Assembly (NCBI GenBank): GCA_964426675.1
Contig: CAYRRM010000025.1
Coordinates: forward strand, 1-43,192
Direction of reading: 5' to 3'
From: DYMC01 sp035406705
GTDB lineage: Bacteria; Verrucomicrobiota; Lentisphaeria; Victivallales; GWF2-50-93
DNA: 43,192 nucleotides
In this document: positions 9,000 to 17,580 of the stretch, piece after piece
Layout of the letters: each line of letters begins with the position of its first letter
Numbering within the stretch: the stretch's first letter is position 1
Position numbers and translations under genes: made by a program
Notes under the pieces: generated by a model
What the model was told of the DNA's origin: nothing
Database searches by the model: none
What the model saw: the letters and a program-made list of their open reading frames with translations, nothing else

Positions 9000-9763
9000 A
9001 AACAATCCCACTTACAGAAATAGTAAAATATTTTGATGAAATATTAAAAATTGATTCGATTCCTGACAAGGCAAATAATGGACTTCAGATAGAAGCATCT
9101 TTAAATATATCTCAGATAGTCTTTGCCGTAGACACAAGTTTAAAACTATTTGAATTTGCAAAGGAAAAAAATGCGGAATTAGTATTTACCCATCATGGAA
9201 TAAGCTGGAACGATGAACTCAAAAGAATAACTGGAATAAATGCTAAGAGGATTTCTTTTCTGTTTAAGAATAATATTTCCCTCTATTCAGCTCACCTTCC
9301 ACTTGATTGCCATCCGACATTAAATCATAATACAATTATAGCAAAAAAAATACTTCTTACAAAGTGTAAAGCCTTTGCGAAATTCGCAAATACTTATATC
9401 GGAGTAAAAGGATTCCTCAGAAAAAAGAGCGTCCCCCCTGAATTAGCAAAATTGCTCAACAAAATATTGAATACAAAATCAAAAATTTACGGAAATGTTT
9501 CACGCAATATTAGTAAAATTGCGATAATCGCAGGAAGTCCAGGAACCGAGGCAATAATTGAGGCTGCAAGACAAAATATTGATTGCTTAATAACAGGAGA
9601 AATCCATCACAGTTCATTTCATACAATAGAAGAATCAGGTATAAGCGTTATTGCTGCAGGACATTACGCGACCGAAAAACCGGGTATTATCGCTTTGATG
9701 AATAAAGTTTCAAATGATTTAAAAATAAAAACAAATTTCTTCGAATATAAAACTGGCATGTAA
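8996..9763 (+). CDS. Nif3-like dinuclear metal center protein
   Basis: This 255-residue protein belongs to the Nif3/YbgI/YqfO family, which forms toroidal hexamers with a two-metal site. Some members are annotated GTP cyclohydrolase I type 2, but the physiological role is unsettled. Visible motifs are DKANNGLQIE (24-33), VFTHHGISW with metal ligands His66 and His67, SAHLPLDCHPTLNHN, and the C-terminal AAGHYATEKPG, which supplies the remaining ligands. It lacks the middle PII-like domain of longer homologues. Two copies of the GCGA-N3-TCGC palindrome lie inside the gene (9376-9388 and 9520-9532). Confidence 0.93.
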   Translation: MKTIPLTEIVKYFDEILKIDSIPDKANNGLQIEASLNISQIVFAVDTSLKLFEFAKEKNAELVFTHHGISWNDELKRITGINAKRISFLFKNNISLYSAHLPLDCHPTLNHNTIIAKKILLTKCKAFAKFANTYIGVKGFLRKKSVPPELAKLLNKILNTKSKIYGNVSRNISKIAIIAGSPGTEAIIEAARQNIDCLITGEIHHSSFHTIEESGISVIAAGHYATEKPGIIALMNKVSNDLKIKTNFFEYKTGM

Positions 9764-9791
9764 ATAAAAAAATCTTTTTCAATTGGAATTA

Positions 9792-11180
9792 TTATTCATT
9801 TGCCAGGACTTTTTTATCTTTCCATTTTCCACTCAAAAACCTGAGAAAAAAGGTAAGACCAAAAAATGGAAAGCAAAGAACAAAAATACCCCATGAAAAT
9901 AACGGCTGAAGCGCTAACTCTTTTACCACAATCCATGTAATTAATGCAGCCGACCAATGCAGAATTGCAGATGCGAACATCGCCCAGCTAGTATCTCCAG
10001 CTCCCCTGATGGCACCTGAAAAAACTATCAAAAAACCATCTGAGATAGGATAAACTGACATCATCATTACCATCGGAATAGCATAATTCCTGATTTCTTC
10101 CCAGTATTCACAACGTTCTGGCCGAAAGATTTCCGCAAGTAACGAAGGAATAAATAAAAATAACAATAACATCGTCCCGGAATAAAAAATCACTATCTTC
10201 ATTCCAGAATAAGCAGAACGTATCGCAGCAGCTAAATTCTTACGTCCAATATTCTGGCCAACAAGTGTCATAACCGCAACTTGCAAACCAACCATTGGCA
10301 CAAAAGATACCATATCCCAGCTAAATGCTATAGTTACCGCAGATGCAACAATTTCTCCATAGCCGTGAAACATCGAAACCATAGATGTGAATGCAGACAT
10401 ATTTATTAGAAATTCAAGTCCTGAAGGAAAACCAAAACGAATAAGTTTCTTCATAAGGTTAGAATCAAATTTAAAAGATTCCCTGATATTAAATTCAAGA
10501 ACATTCTCTTCTCTTAAGTAAAAAAACAATAAAGTTGCGAAATTCGCAAAAGTACTGAGCGCTATGGCAATAGCAGCACCTCTTATTTCAAGGCGCGGAA
10601 GACCAAATTTGCCAAAAATAAGTAAATATGCAAAGATAAGGTTAATAGCTAATCCAACAAAATTAGCTGTCATTATTTTATTCGTCCTACCAATCCCAGA
10701 AAAAAAAGATGCAAATGGCGTTTTAAGAAGAGTAAAAAATGAAATTACAATCATGGAAATAAAGAAATATTCCTTCTCAATGTCTAATTGCACAGGGCTA
10801 TGGTTGGCTATTTTAAAACTCATATAACCAAGAGGTATCAAGGCAATTATAATAGGATATGATAACATTGAAAGCAGCAGAGATTGAAAAGTCATCTTTG
10901 CGCAATCATTCTTCCTGCCTGCCCCATATAAATGCGCAGTGATAGCCGAAGAATACCCTATGAGACCAAGAAAAAATGTCATCATAGTAAAACAAGTGAG
11001 ACCAGCATTAAGCATAGCTGCCATCTGTATAGGCGAAACCTTTGACAACATGAGTCTATTCAGAAACATCACAAAAGTCTCAAATCCGGAAGATAGAATC
11101 ATGGGGTATGCGATTGCCCAGAGTTGTTTAATTCCCCCATCTCCTTCAAAATTTTTTTGGATATAATATTTAAGTCTCAT
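9792..11180 (-). CDS. MATE family efflux transporter
   Basis: This 462-residue protein has about twelve hydrophobic segments and the two-lobed repeat of MATE/MatE transporters, which export organic cations or drugs using Na+ or H+ gradients. Supporting stretches are GGIKQLWAIAYPMILSS at the N-terminus, VGQNIGRKN midway and SGAIRGAGDTSWAM in the second lobe. The substrate is unknown. It stands alone, convergent with the Nif3-like gene. A candidate promoter lies upstream, and a 16-bp perfect palindrome (11195-11210) covers its -10 region, which suggests control by a dimeric repressor. Confidence 0.93.
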   Translation of the reverse strand: MRLKYYIQKNFEGDGGIKQLWAIAYPMILSSGFETFVMFLNRLMLSKVSPIQMAAMLNAGLTCFTMMTFFLGLIGYSSAITAHLYGAGRKNDCAKMTFQSLLLSMLSYPIIIALIPLGYMSFKIANHSPVQLDIEKEYFFISMIVISFFTLLKTPFASFFSGIGRTNKIMTANFVGLAINLIFAYLLIFGKFGLPRLEIRGAAIAIALSTFANFATLLFFYLREENVLEFNIRESFKFDSNLMKKLIRFGFPSGLEFLINMSAFTSMVSMFHGYGEIVASAVTIAFSWDMVSFVPMVGLQVAVMTLVGQNIGRKNLAAAIRSAYSGMKIVIFYSGTMLLLFLFIPSLLAEIFRPERCEYWEEIRNYAIPMVMMMSVYPISDGFLIVFSGAIRGAGDTSWAMFASAILHWSAALITWIVVKELALQPLFSWGIFVLCFPFFGLTFFLRFLSGKWKDKKVLANE

Positions 11181-11194
11181 AGAAGTATCTCTTA

Positions 11195-11235
11195 ATTCTT
11201 AATTAAGAATACACAAAACCAATAAAAAGCATCAA
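11195..11235 (-). promoter_or_regulatory. Candidate promoter and palindromic operator of the MATE gene
   Basis: On the minus strand TTGATG (11230-11235) and TATTCT (11206-11211) are 18 bases apart. The perfect palindrome ATTCTTAATTAAGAAT (11195-11210) overlaps the -10 box and lies 15 bases upstream of the ATG. This geometry suits a TetR- or MarR-type repressor. The boxes are moderate matches in AT-rich DNA; the palindrome is the stronger observation. Confidence 0.5.
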
Positions 11236-11321
11236 AGTTCAAAACAATAATTTTCTGCTAATTTGGGCGCTTACTATATTACATGTAGAAAGATAAGCAA
11301 TGTAGAAATAATTTAATCTAA

Positions 11322-11470
11322 TCTTTTCTATTTAAATATGATTTTGCGTTTGACCAGTATGTTGCGAAAACAAAGGATGCCTGTGTAGGAACTACTCCAG
11401 ATTTTTCTGGGGAGTATTATTCACCACAATGTCAAAACCCTTGCGTGTTATATCTGAAGATGAAGTAAGA
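11322..11470 (+). pseudogene. Possible coding remnant in the MATE-hydA gap
   Basis: A plus-strand frame without a start codon runs here between stops. It reads sensibly near its end, with stretches such as FDQYVAKTKDACVGTTPDF and YYSPQCQNPC. The mix of Cys, Pro and Gly is unlike the translation of random AT-rich DNA. I do not recognise it. It may be the tail of a lost gene or chance. The rest of this 357-base gap holds only the MATE promoter region and the hydA terminator. Confidence 0.25.
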
Positions 11471-11473
11471 GCC

Positions 11474-11502
11474 AAAAAAAAGCTCCGCACAATGCGGAGC
11501 TT
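11474..11502 (-). terminator. Rho-independent terminator of the hydrogenase operon
   Basis: On the minus strand a 9-bp stem, AAGCTCCGC/GCGGAGCTT (11480-11488 with 11494-11502), closes a 5-base loop and is followed by a run of T (11474-11481 read in reverse). It lies 36 bases past the hydA stop. Confidence 0.9.
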
Positions 11503-11537
11503 AAATGTATTAATTTTTAACTATAAAATTTTGCAAA

Positions 11538-13463
11538 TTAATATATGTATTTCCCTCTTGGGGTATAGTGTGTATGCAGTAATTTATGAGCTAAATGACT
11601 GCATGGTCCTTCAGTAAAGAACTTTTCATAGAGTTCTATTACAGCTGGGTTATCATGAGACTTTCTTACCTTATAAGACTTATCCTCATCATAAATTGCT
11701 TTCGCTCTTTTTGCTCTGATTTCCGGACTGGTAGGGATGGGTTGTCCTCCACCTCCGAGACATCCGCCAGGACAAGCCATGAATTCGATAAAGTGGCATT
11801 CAGCAAACTTACCACCTGCTTTTATATTTTCGAGAACTTTTTTAGCGTTAGCTGTTCCATGGCACACCGCAAGCTTAAGAGTTGCACCTTTGAGCCAGTT
11901 CCAATCTTTAAATGGAATATGTTTATTTTTCTTAAGTAGTTCTGGAATAGGACCAAGTTTTTCTGGAAGCGTTAATTCTTTGTATTTAATTCCTTCAAAT
12001 CCTCTAATTTCAGAGACCATACTTGCAAGTTTATCAGGGTCATAAATTTCCCCTGTAACTAATTCTACAACTGTCCTCAAGGCAGCTTCCATAACTCCAC
12101 CTGTTGCACCAAAAATAACTCCTGATCCTGTTGCTGGTCCAAATGGATCATCAAAATCTGATTTTTCCATTTTTGGTAGGTCTATACCGGCTTCACGAAT
12201 CATCTGGGCAAGCTCTCTTGTTGTTAATCCATAATCAATATCCTTGAAACCGCTGTCGCACATTTCAGGTCTGTTACATTCGAATTTTTTGGCTGAACAA
12301 GGCATGAGTGCAACTGTTACTATATCTTCCGGATTTATATTATGTTTTTGTGCATAATACGTTTTTATTACAGCTCCAAACATTTGTTGTGGACTTTTTG
12401 CTGAAGAAACATGGGGCAACATTTCCGGATAAAAGTGCTCTATAAACTTGATCCAGCCTGGAGAACAACTTGTAAATTGTGGAAGAACTGCAGACTTATC
12501 TTTGAGAACAAGTGCCTTGTAAAGACGAAGTATTAATTCTGTTCCTTCTTCTATAATTGTCAGGTCAGCAGTAAAATTTGTATCGAAGACTTTATCAAAC
12601 CCACAGAGTCTGAGAGCTGTATTCATTTGATAAGTCAGAGGTACTCCAGGTTCAAGGCCAAACTCTTCACCAATGCCAGCACGCGGACTTGGAGCTGTTT
12701 GTATAACGACGTGTTTTTTTGGATCATCAATTGCGGCCCAAACTTCATCTGATGGGTCATTTGCCCGTAAAGCTCCTGTAGGACATCTATTTATGCACTG
12801 TCCACAATTTATACAAATAACATCTTTCAAAGGCTTTGCAGAAAATGTTTCAATCTTTGTTTTATTGCCGCGTTTCACAGCTTCAAGAACACCTACTTCT
12901 TGAAGATCGATGCACGTTCTGACACATCTTCTGCACAGGACGCATTTGTCCATATCCCGAATTACGGAGTAGCTTGATTTATCTTTTTTAAATCTGGGTT
13001 TTTCTGGATGACCAAATCTATAAAAGTCAACTCCATATTCTTTCGCAAGAGACTGTAATTCACAATTATTATTTCTGAAGCACGAATAACATTCACCGTA
13101 GTGTTCTGACAGGAGAAGATCCAGTATATGCCTTCTTGCCTGACGGACTTTTCTAGTATGTGTTTTTACTGAAATAGGCTGTGTAATTGGATAAGCACAT
13201 GACGCCTGTAAAGTGCGCTGTCCTTCAACTTCTACAACACAAACCCTGCATACTCCTGCCACACAAAGATCCGGGTGATGACATAAAGTTGGAATTCTGA
13301 TTCCAAGATTTTTTGCAGCTTCAAGGATAGTTGTTCCCATTGAAACTTTAGATTCCTTACCATCAATAGTAACTTTTACTGTACCTCCGATTGCATCTGG
13401 ATTTACAGATTCAATTTTTTTTATTTTTTGACTTACAGGAGCTCTATCTGTATTTTTTTCCAT
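11538..13463 (-). CDS. hydA: NAD-linked [FeFe] hydrogenase, catalytic subunit
   Basis: The large subunit of a multimeric [FeFe] hydrogenase evolves H2 from NADH, probably with ferredoxin in an electron-bifurcating way. In order there is an N-terminal [2Fe-2S] plant-ferredoxin domain, a His-ligated [4Fe-4S] region (HYGECYSC), two [4Fe-4S] motifs (CVLCRRCVRTC and CINCGQCINRC), and the H-cluster domain with TSCSPGW, MPCSAKKFE and EFMACPGGCLGGGGQP. A small-subunit-like domain follows. Motif 1 has Ser where many enzymes have a second Cys. The longer frame starts at 13514 inside the upstream gene. I choose the ATG at 13463 because an AAGGAATT ribosome site precedes it; this gives 641 residues. The maturases HydE, HydF and HydG are not in this window. 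Confidence 0.95.
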   Translation of the reverse strand: MEKNTDRAPVSQKIKKIESVNPDAIGGTVKVTIDGKESKVSMGTTILEAAKNLGIRIPTLCHHPDLCVAGVCRVCVVEVEGQRTLQASCAYPITQPISVKTHTRKVRQARRHILDLLLSEHYGECYSCFRNNNCELQSLAKEYGVDFYRFGHPEKPRFKKDKSSYSVIRDMDKCVLCRRCVRTCIDLQEVGVLEAVKRGNKTKIETFSAKPLKDVICINCGQCINRCPTGALRANDPSDEVWAAIDDPKKHVVIQTAPSPRAGIGEEFGLEPGVPLTYQMNTALRLCGFDKVFDTNFTADLTIIEEGTELILRLYKALVLKDKSAVLPQFTSCSPGWIKFIEHFYPEMLPHVSSAKSPQQMFGAVIKTYYAQKHNINPEDIVTVALMPCSAKKFECNRPEMCDSGFKDIDYGLTTRELAQMIREAGIDLPKMEKSDFDDPFGPATGSGVIFGATGGVMEAALRTVVELVTGEIYDPDKLASMVSEIRGFEGIKYKELTLPEKLGPIPELLKKNKHIPFKDWNWLKGATLKLAVCHGTANAKKVLENIKAGGKFAECHFIEFMACPGGCLGGGGQPIPTSPEIRAKRAKAIYDEDKSYKVRKSHDNPAVIELYEKFFTEGPCSHLAHKLLHTHYTPRGKYIY

Positions 13464-13482
13464 AGTCTTAATTCCTTTTTTT

Positions 13483-15183
13483 TTAGTTTGAAGAACAATG
13501 TCCCATAATTTCATCTTTGAAATTATCGGCTATCGAAATAAATGCATTAGGAGCGGATTGCCCCAATCCGCATTTTGAAGCCAGTTGCATAGTTTCACCA
13601 AGTTTTAAAACCTCATTTAAATGTTCAATTGAACATTTACATTCCATTAATTTTTCAACTGTCTCAAGAAGTTTTACGGTCCCCAAACGACAAGGATTAC
13701 ATTGCCCACAGGATTCATCCACGAAAAACTCAAGGAAATTATGAGCAACAGAAGTCATACAACGATTTGGTCCTATTATAATCACCGAACCTCCTGTTGC
13801 AATATCTTCAAAGGCGATTGCGCGTTCAAAATTCTTAGCTGGAATACATTGTCCTGAGGCGCCTCCAATCTGAACTGCCTTTGCATCTTCTGCTCCAACA
13901 TCTTTCAATATTTTTGATATTTTTACTCCAAAAGGATATTCATAAATACCAGGCTTTTTACAATCACCTGAAATGCTTAATATTTTGAGTCCAGGTGATT
14001 TTTCAGTTCCAAATTTTTTGAACCAATCTGCACCATTTCCAATTATAGCTGCAGCCCATAGAAGAGTTTCTACGTTATTAACTGTTGTTGGATGCCCCTG
14101 AAAACCTGTATCAACGGGGAATGGAGGACGATTCCTTGGCTCTCCTCTAAAGCCTTCAAGAGATTCGATTAACGCAGTCTCTTCACCACATACGTAAGCA
14201 CCTGCTCCCATTCTAATTTCGATGTCAAAAGAGAAATCAGCAGATTTAATCTTGCCTAAAAAACCATTTTTTCGCCTTTCTTCCATAACTTTTTCGAGCA
14301 TATCACGTATGTATGTGTACTCTCCTCTCAAATAAAGATAACCTTTTTTAGCTCCCACTGCATAACCAGCAACTATCATTCCAGTAAAAAGCAAATCGGC
14401 ATAACGTGTCATCAAAGTTCTATCTTTAAATGTTCCAGGTTCACCTTCATCTGCATTACATACTACAAATTTATTTTCATCTTTTGCTGAAGCGGTTAAA
14501 TTCCATTTTATTCCAGTTGGGAAACCTGCCCCGCCGCGACCTTTGAGCCCTGACTTTATAATCTCATCTATCACCTCAGAGCGCTTCATCGAGAGCAATT
14601 TTTCAATTACAGCGTTTGAATCAATTTTATCAAAAGTAAGCTTTGCCCTGGATTCTTCTACATTTGACCTCAAAACCTGCATCTTCTGCATAGCATGTGG
14701 ACCGAAAACTTTCTTACAACCCTCTATAATATCATGAGCTTTTGCTGGAGTTAACTTCACAAATATCTGATCATTTACCATCATAGCAGGACCCTGATCA
14801 CACATACCCAGACAATTTGTCCATTCCAGACTAAATTTCCCATCTTCAGTGCTTTCTCCAAATTTGATACCAAGTTCATTTTCAAGCTGACGAGCTATTG
14901 CATTTTTTCCTGCAAAATCACATGATAGTGATCTGCAAAGACGAATCATAAATTTGCCTTTGGGCTTTTCATCAAGAAAACTATAAAATGATACTACTCC
15001 ATAAACTTCAACAGGATGTATATTCAAAATATCTGCAATAATCTGCATTGCATATTCAGAAATATAAGAATAGTTCTTCTGAATTTCTTGTAATACAGGA
15101 ATTAATGAACTTCTATTCTTTCCATACTTTTCTATTAAAGAAACAATCTCTGAACGCAGTTTATCTCTATCATTATGGATCAT
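13483..15183 (-). CDS. Fused NuoE-NuoF-like hydrogenase subunit (HydC-HydB fusion)
   Basis: This 566-residue protein joins two diaphorase subunits normally encoded separately. Residues 1-160 are a NuoE/HydC thioredoxin-like [2Fe-2S] domain with ligands Cys83, Cys88, Cys124 and Cys128. Residues from about 185 are NuoF/HydB: the FMN/NAD region GLKGRGGAGFPTG, the GAGAYVCGEETALIESLEG block, an SLBB segment, and the [4Fe-4S] motif ESCGQCNPCRLGT with a later Cys. It lacks the extra C-terminal ferredoxin domain found in some HydB proteins. It should accept electrons from NADH and pass them to HydA. An AGGAGG ribosome site precedes the start. The gap to the upstream receiver gene is 2 bases. Confidence 0.95.
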   Translation of the reverse strand: MIHNDRDKLRSEIVSLIEKYGKNRSSLIPVLQEIQKNYSYISEYAMQIIADILNIHPVEVYGVVSFYSFLDEKPKGKFMIRLCRSLSCDFAGKNAIARQLENELGIKFGESTEDGKFSLEWTNCLGMCDQGPAMMVNDQIFVKLTPAKAHDIIEGCKKVFGPHAMQKMQVLRSNVEESRAKLTFDKIDSNAVIEKLLSMKRSEVIDEIIKSGLKGRGGAGFPTGIKWNLTASAKDENKFVVCNADEGEPGTFKDRTLMTRYADLLFTGMIVAGYAVGAKKGYLYLRGEYTYIRDMLEKVMEERRKNGFLGKIKSADFSFDIEIRMGAGAYVCGEETALIESLEGFRGEPRNRPPFPVDTGFQGHPTTVNNVETLLWAAAIIGNGADWFKKFGTEKSPGLKILSISGDCKKPGIYEYPFGVKISKILKDVGAEDAKAVQIGGASGQCIPAKNFERAIAFEDIATGGSVIIIGPNRCMTSVAHNFLEFFVDESCGQCNPCRLGTVKLLETVEKLMECKCSIEHLNEVLKLGETMQLASKCGLGQSAPNAFISIADNFKDEIMGHCSSN

Positions 15184-15185
15184 TA

Positions 15186-15563
15186 TTACTTTCCTCCTTT
15201 TAAAAGCTTTTCAACTTTCTTTACTAATTGTTCAGGTTCAATCGGTTTTTCCACAAATTCATTAACAGGAACCATATCCTTATCCTTCGCAAAATCCATA
15301 CCTAAAACCTTTGAAATACTTGTTAACATCAAAATCGGCATATTCATCCCATCAGCCCTTAATTCTCGAGCCATCTGAATCCCATCATCAGGTTGCTCCA
15401 TCATTACATCAAGAATAATAAGATCCGGTTTTTCCGCTTTTACTGCTTTAATACCCTCTTCTCTGTTTCTTGCAGAAGAAACTGTGTAACCGGCTTTTTT
15501 AAGCACAAGCTCACATGCCTCGACGACATCTGGATCGTCATCAATTACCATGATTTTTGCCAT
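15186..15563 (-). CDS. Single-domain response regulator heading the hydrogenase operon
   Basis: This 125-residue protein is a lone receiver (CheY-like) domain with no output domain. Acidic pocket residues lie in VIDDDPD (8-10). The phospho-acceptor is Asp52 in LILDVMM, the Thr/Ser switch lies in MLTSIS, and the conserved Lys is in FVEKPIEP. A loop with EQPDDG follows the phosphorylation site, as in a subgroup of such proteins. No kinase is adjacent. Its place as first gene of the operon, 2 bases before the diaphorase fusion, suggests that it modulates the hydrogenase or its expression, but this is inference. Confidence 0.92.
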   Translation of the reverse strand: MAKIMVIDDDPDVVEACELVLKKAGYTVSSARNREEGIKAVKAEKPDLIILDVMMEQPDDGIQMARELRADGMNMPILMLTSISKVLGMDFAKDKDMVPVNEFVEKPIEPEQLVKKVEKLLKGGK

Positions 15564-15646
15564 TGTTCACTCCTTTTTTTTGTGAAAATTTTAACAATTA
15601 ATCAAAAGTTATAAACTATAAAAAGTGAAAAAAATAACATATGCGT

Positions 15647-15674
15647 ATTATAATTCAATTTTAGTTTTTTGCAA
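15647..15674 (-). promoter_or_regulatory. Candidate promoter of the hydrogenase operon
   Basis: On the minus strand TTGCAA (15669-15674), a 16-base spacer and a perfect TATAAT (15647-15652) lie upstream of the receiver gene and predict a leader of about 75 bases. The match is good, but chance matches are common in DNA this AT-rich. Confidence 0.55.
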
Positions 15675-15912
15675 ATAACTACACTAAAAATTTTAGTATG
15701 AATTCTTTTCACATTTTATTTTAATTAAAATTTGTATTCCCATTTCGCATTTTATCAGTTTTGCAAAGTGATATGAAAAAAAACACCAGAATATAGTTGA
15801 TTCTACACATATCTTGCAATTAAGCAATATCATGTCTTCCCTATTAAGTTTTTTTTACAAGACTCTTTCGAGACTCTTCTAGCATCCCGTAATAATAAAA
15901 AGAAAGCGTTAG

Positions 15913-15990
15913 TTGGCAAAACAAATCTATCCTGGGAAACAGCCAAAATATAAGCTTAATACTCTTGTTACAGTTGAAATAATCTCTTGA
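15913..15990 (+). pseudogene. Possible remnant of a DnaQ/PolC-type exonuclease
   Basis: A 25-codon frame containing LAKQIYPGKQPKYKLNTLV, with a stop immediately upstream, resembles the segment of epsilon-type 3'-5' exonucleases that usually reads like LAR-xx-PG-xxx-YKLDTL. No start codon or other exonuclease motif is visible. It may be a decayed gene in the 487-base divergent gap between the hydrogenase operon and guaB, or a coincidence. The rest of the gap shows only the hydrogenase promoter and the GGAGG ribosome site of guaB; I could not find a convincing guaB promoter. Confidence 0.3.
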
Positions 15991-16050
15991 TACGTTATTT
16001 TAAAAAGCCAAACAAGAAGAAAACTGATAGAGAATTATTGGAGGTTATTT

Positions 16051-17553
16051 ATGATAAATGAAAATATAAGAAGATTTATGGAATTTTATAAGTACGAAGG
16101 TCTTACATATGATGATGTTTCACTGGTGGTAAAATATTCCGATATTTTACCAGAACAGACGGATGTATCCGGAAAATTTTCGAGAAATATCAATCTCTAT
16201 GTACCATTTGTAAGTGCTGCTATGGATACAGTCACAGAAGCTAATATGGCTATTGCTATGGCTACCTTCGGAGGAATAGGTGTTATACATAAAAATCTCT
16301 CAATAGACCGTCAGGCAGAAGAGGTAAAAAAAGTTAAACATTATCTTAATGGATTAATAAAAGACCCTGTTGTTTTCCATCCTGAACAAACTGTCTATGA
16401 AATGCTTGAAATTAAAGAGAAAAAAAATTATTCCTTCACGGGCTTTCCAATAGTTGATGCCAATAGAATTTTAAAAGGTATAGTAACAGCACGAGATATA
16501 AAGTTCCTATCAGACAATAACATAAAATTATCTCAAATAATGACAACAAATCTTATCACGGCACCAGAAAATACAACTCTTGTTGAGGCATTTAAAATTA
16601 TGGTAAAAAACAAGGTTGGTAAATTACCTATAGTTGATAAAGATGGAAAGTTAAAAGGGCTTTACAGTTTTCACGATGTGAAAACTTTAATAGAAAATAT
16701 AGAACCCTATTATAATAGAGATAAAGAGCATAGACTCAGAGTTGCCGCAGCTATATCACCTTATGATGAAGAAAGAGCAGAAGAACTCTACCGGGCAAAA
16801 GTTGACGCACTGGTAATCGATACCGCGCATGGTCATACAAAAGGAGTGATAGAAACAGTAAAAATGCTTAAAGAAAAATATTCTGACTCTTTAGACGTTG
16901 TAGCTGGAAATATTGCAACAGAAGAGGCAGCTAAAGATTTGATGAACGCAGGAGTTGATGCCGTCAAGGTAGGAATAGGTCCAGGCTCAATTTGCACAAC
17001 TCGAGTTGTTGCAGGAGTTGGCACTCCACAACTAACCGCTATATATAATGTTGCTAAAGCCACAGAAAATAGAGTCCCAATAATAGCAGATGGAGGAATA
17101 AAACAATCTGGTGATGTTGGAAAAGCAATAGCAGCAGGGGCATCATCGGTTATGATGGGCTCAATTTTTGCTGGTACCCAAGAAAGCCCGGGAGAGAAAA
17201 TCATTCACCAGGGCAGAACATATGTAGTATATAGAGGGATGGGGAGTCTTGAAGCAATGAAGAATTCCAAAGCTAGCAGAGAAAGATATGGACAACGTGA
17301 TGTTTCAGACGATAAACAAATTGTTCCGCAAGGAATAGAAGGTTTAGTAATATTCCGAGGCTCAGTTGCGGATATCATTTATCAGTTTGTTGGTGGGCTA
17401 AAATATACTCTTGGTTACTGCGGCGCAAGAAATTTAAATGAATTGAGGCAAAACGCGGAATTCCTTAAGGTAAGTCCTGCCGGACTCAGAGAAGCACACC
17501 CTCACGATATAAAAATTATTAAAGACGCTCCAAACTATTTTACCGAAGACTAA
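16051..17553 (+). CDS. guaB: IMP dehydrogenase
   Basis: IMPDH oxidises IMP to XMP with NAD+, the committed step to GMP. The 500-residue protein has the TIM barrel interrupted by a pair of CBS domains (about 105-225). The catalytic loop GPGSICTTR holds Cys315, and the mobile flap has the conserved Arg-Tyr in ERYGQRDV. The N-terminus GLTYDDVSLVVKYSD matches the family. A GGAGG ribosome site precedes the ATG. It heads a plus-strand run with a flavoenzyme and trpD. Confidence 0.97.
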   Translation: MINENIRRFMEFYKYEGLTYDDVSLVVKYSDILPEQTDVSGKFSRNINLYVPFVSAAMDTVTEANMAIAMATFGGIGVIHKNLSIDRQAEEVKKVKHYLNGLIKDPVVFHPEQTVYEMLEIKEKKNYSFTGFPIVDANRILKGIVTARDIKFLSDNNIKLSQIMTTNLITAPENTTLVEAFKIMVKNKVGKLPIVDKDGKLKGLYSFHDVKTLIENIEPYYNRDKEHRLRVAAAISPYDEERAEELYRAKVDALVIDTAHGHTKGVIETVKMLKEKYSDSLDVVAGNIATEEAAKDLMNAGVDAVKVGIGPGSICTTRVVAGVGTPQLTAIYNVAKATENRVPIIADGGIKQSGDVGKAIAAGASSVMMGSIFAGTQESPGEKIIHQGRTYVVYRGMGSLEAMKNSKASRERYGQRDVSDDKQIVPQGIEGLVIFRGSVADIIYQFVGGLKYTLGYCGARNLNELRQNAEFLKVSPAGLREAHPHDIKIIKDAPNYFTED

Positions 17554-17580
17554 ACAATTTAAAAGACAAAAATTTTTTAT

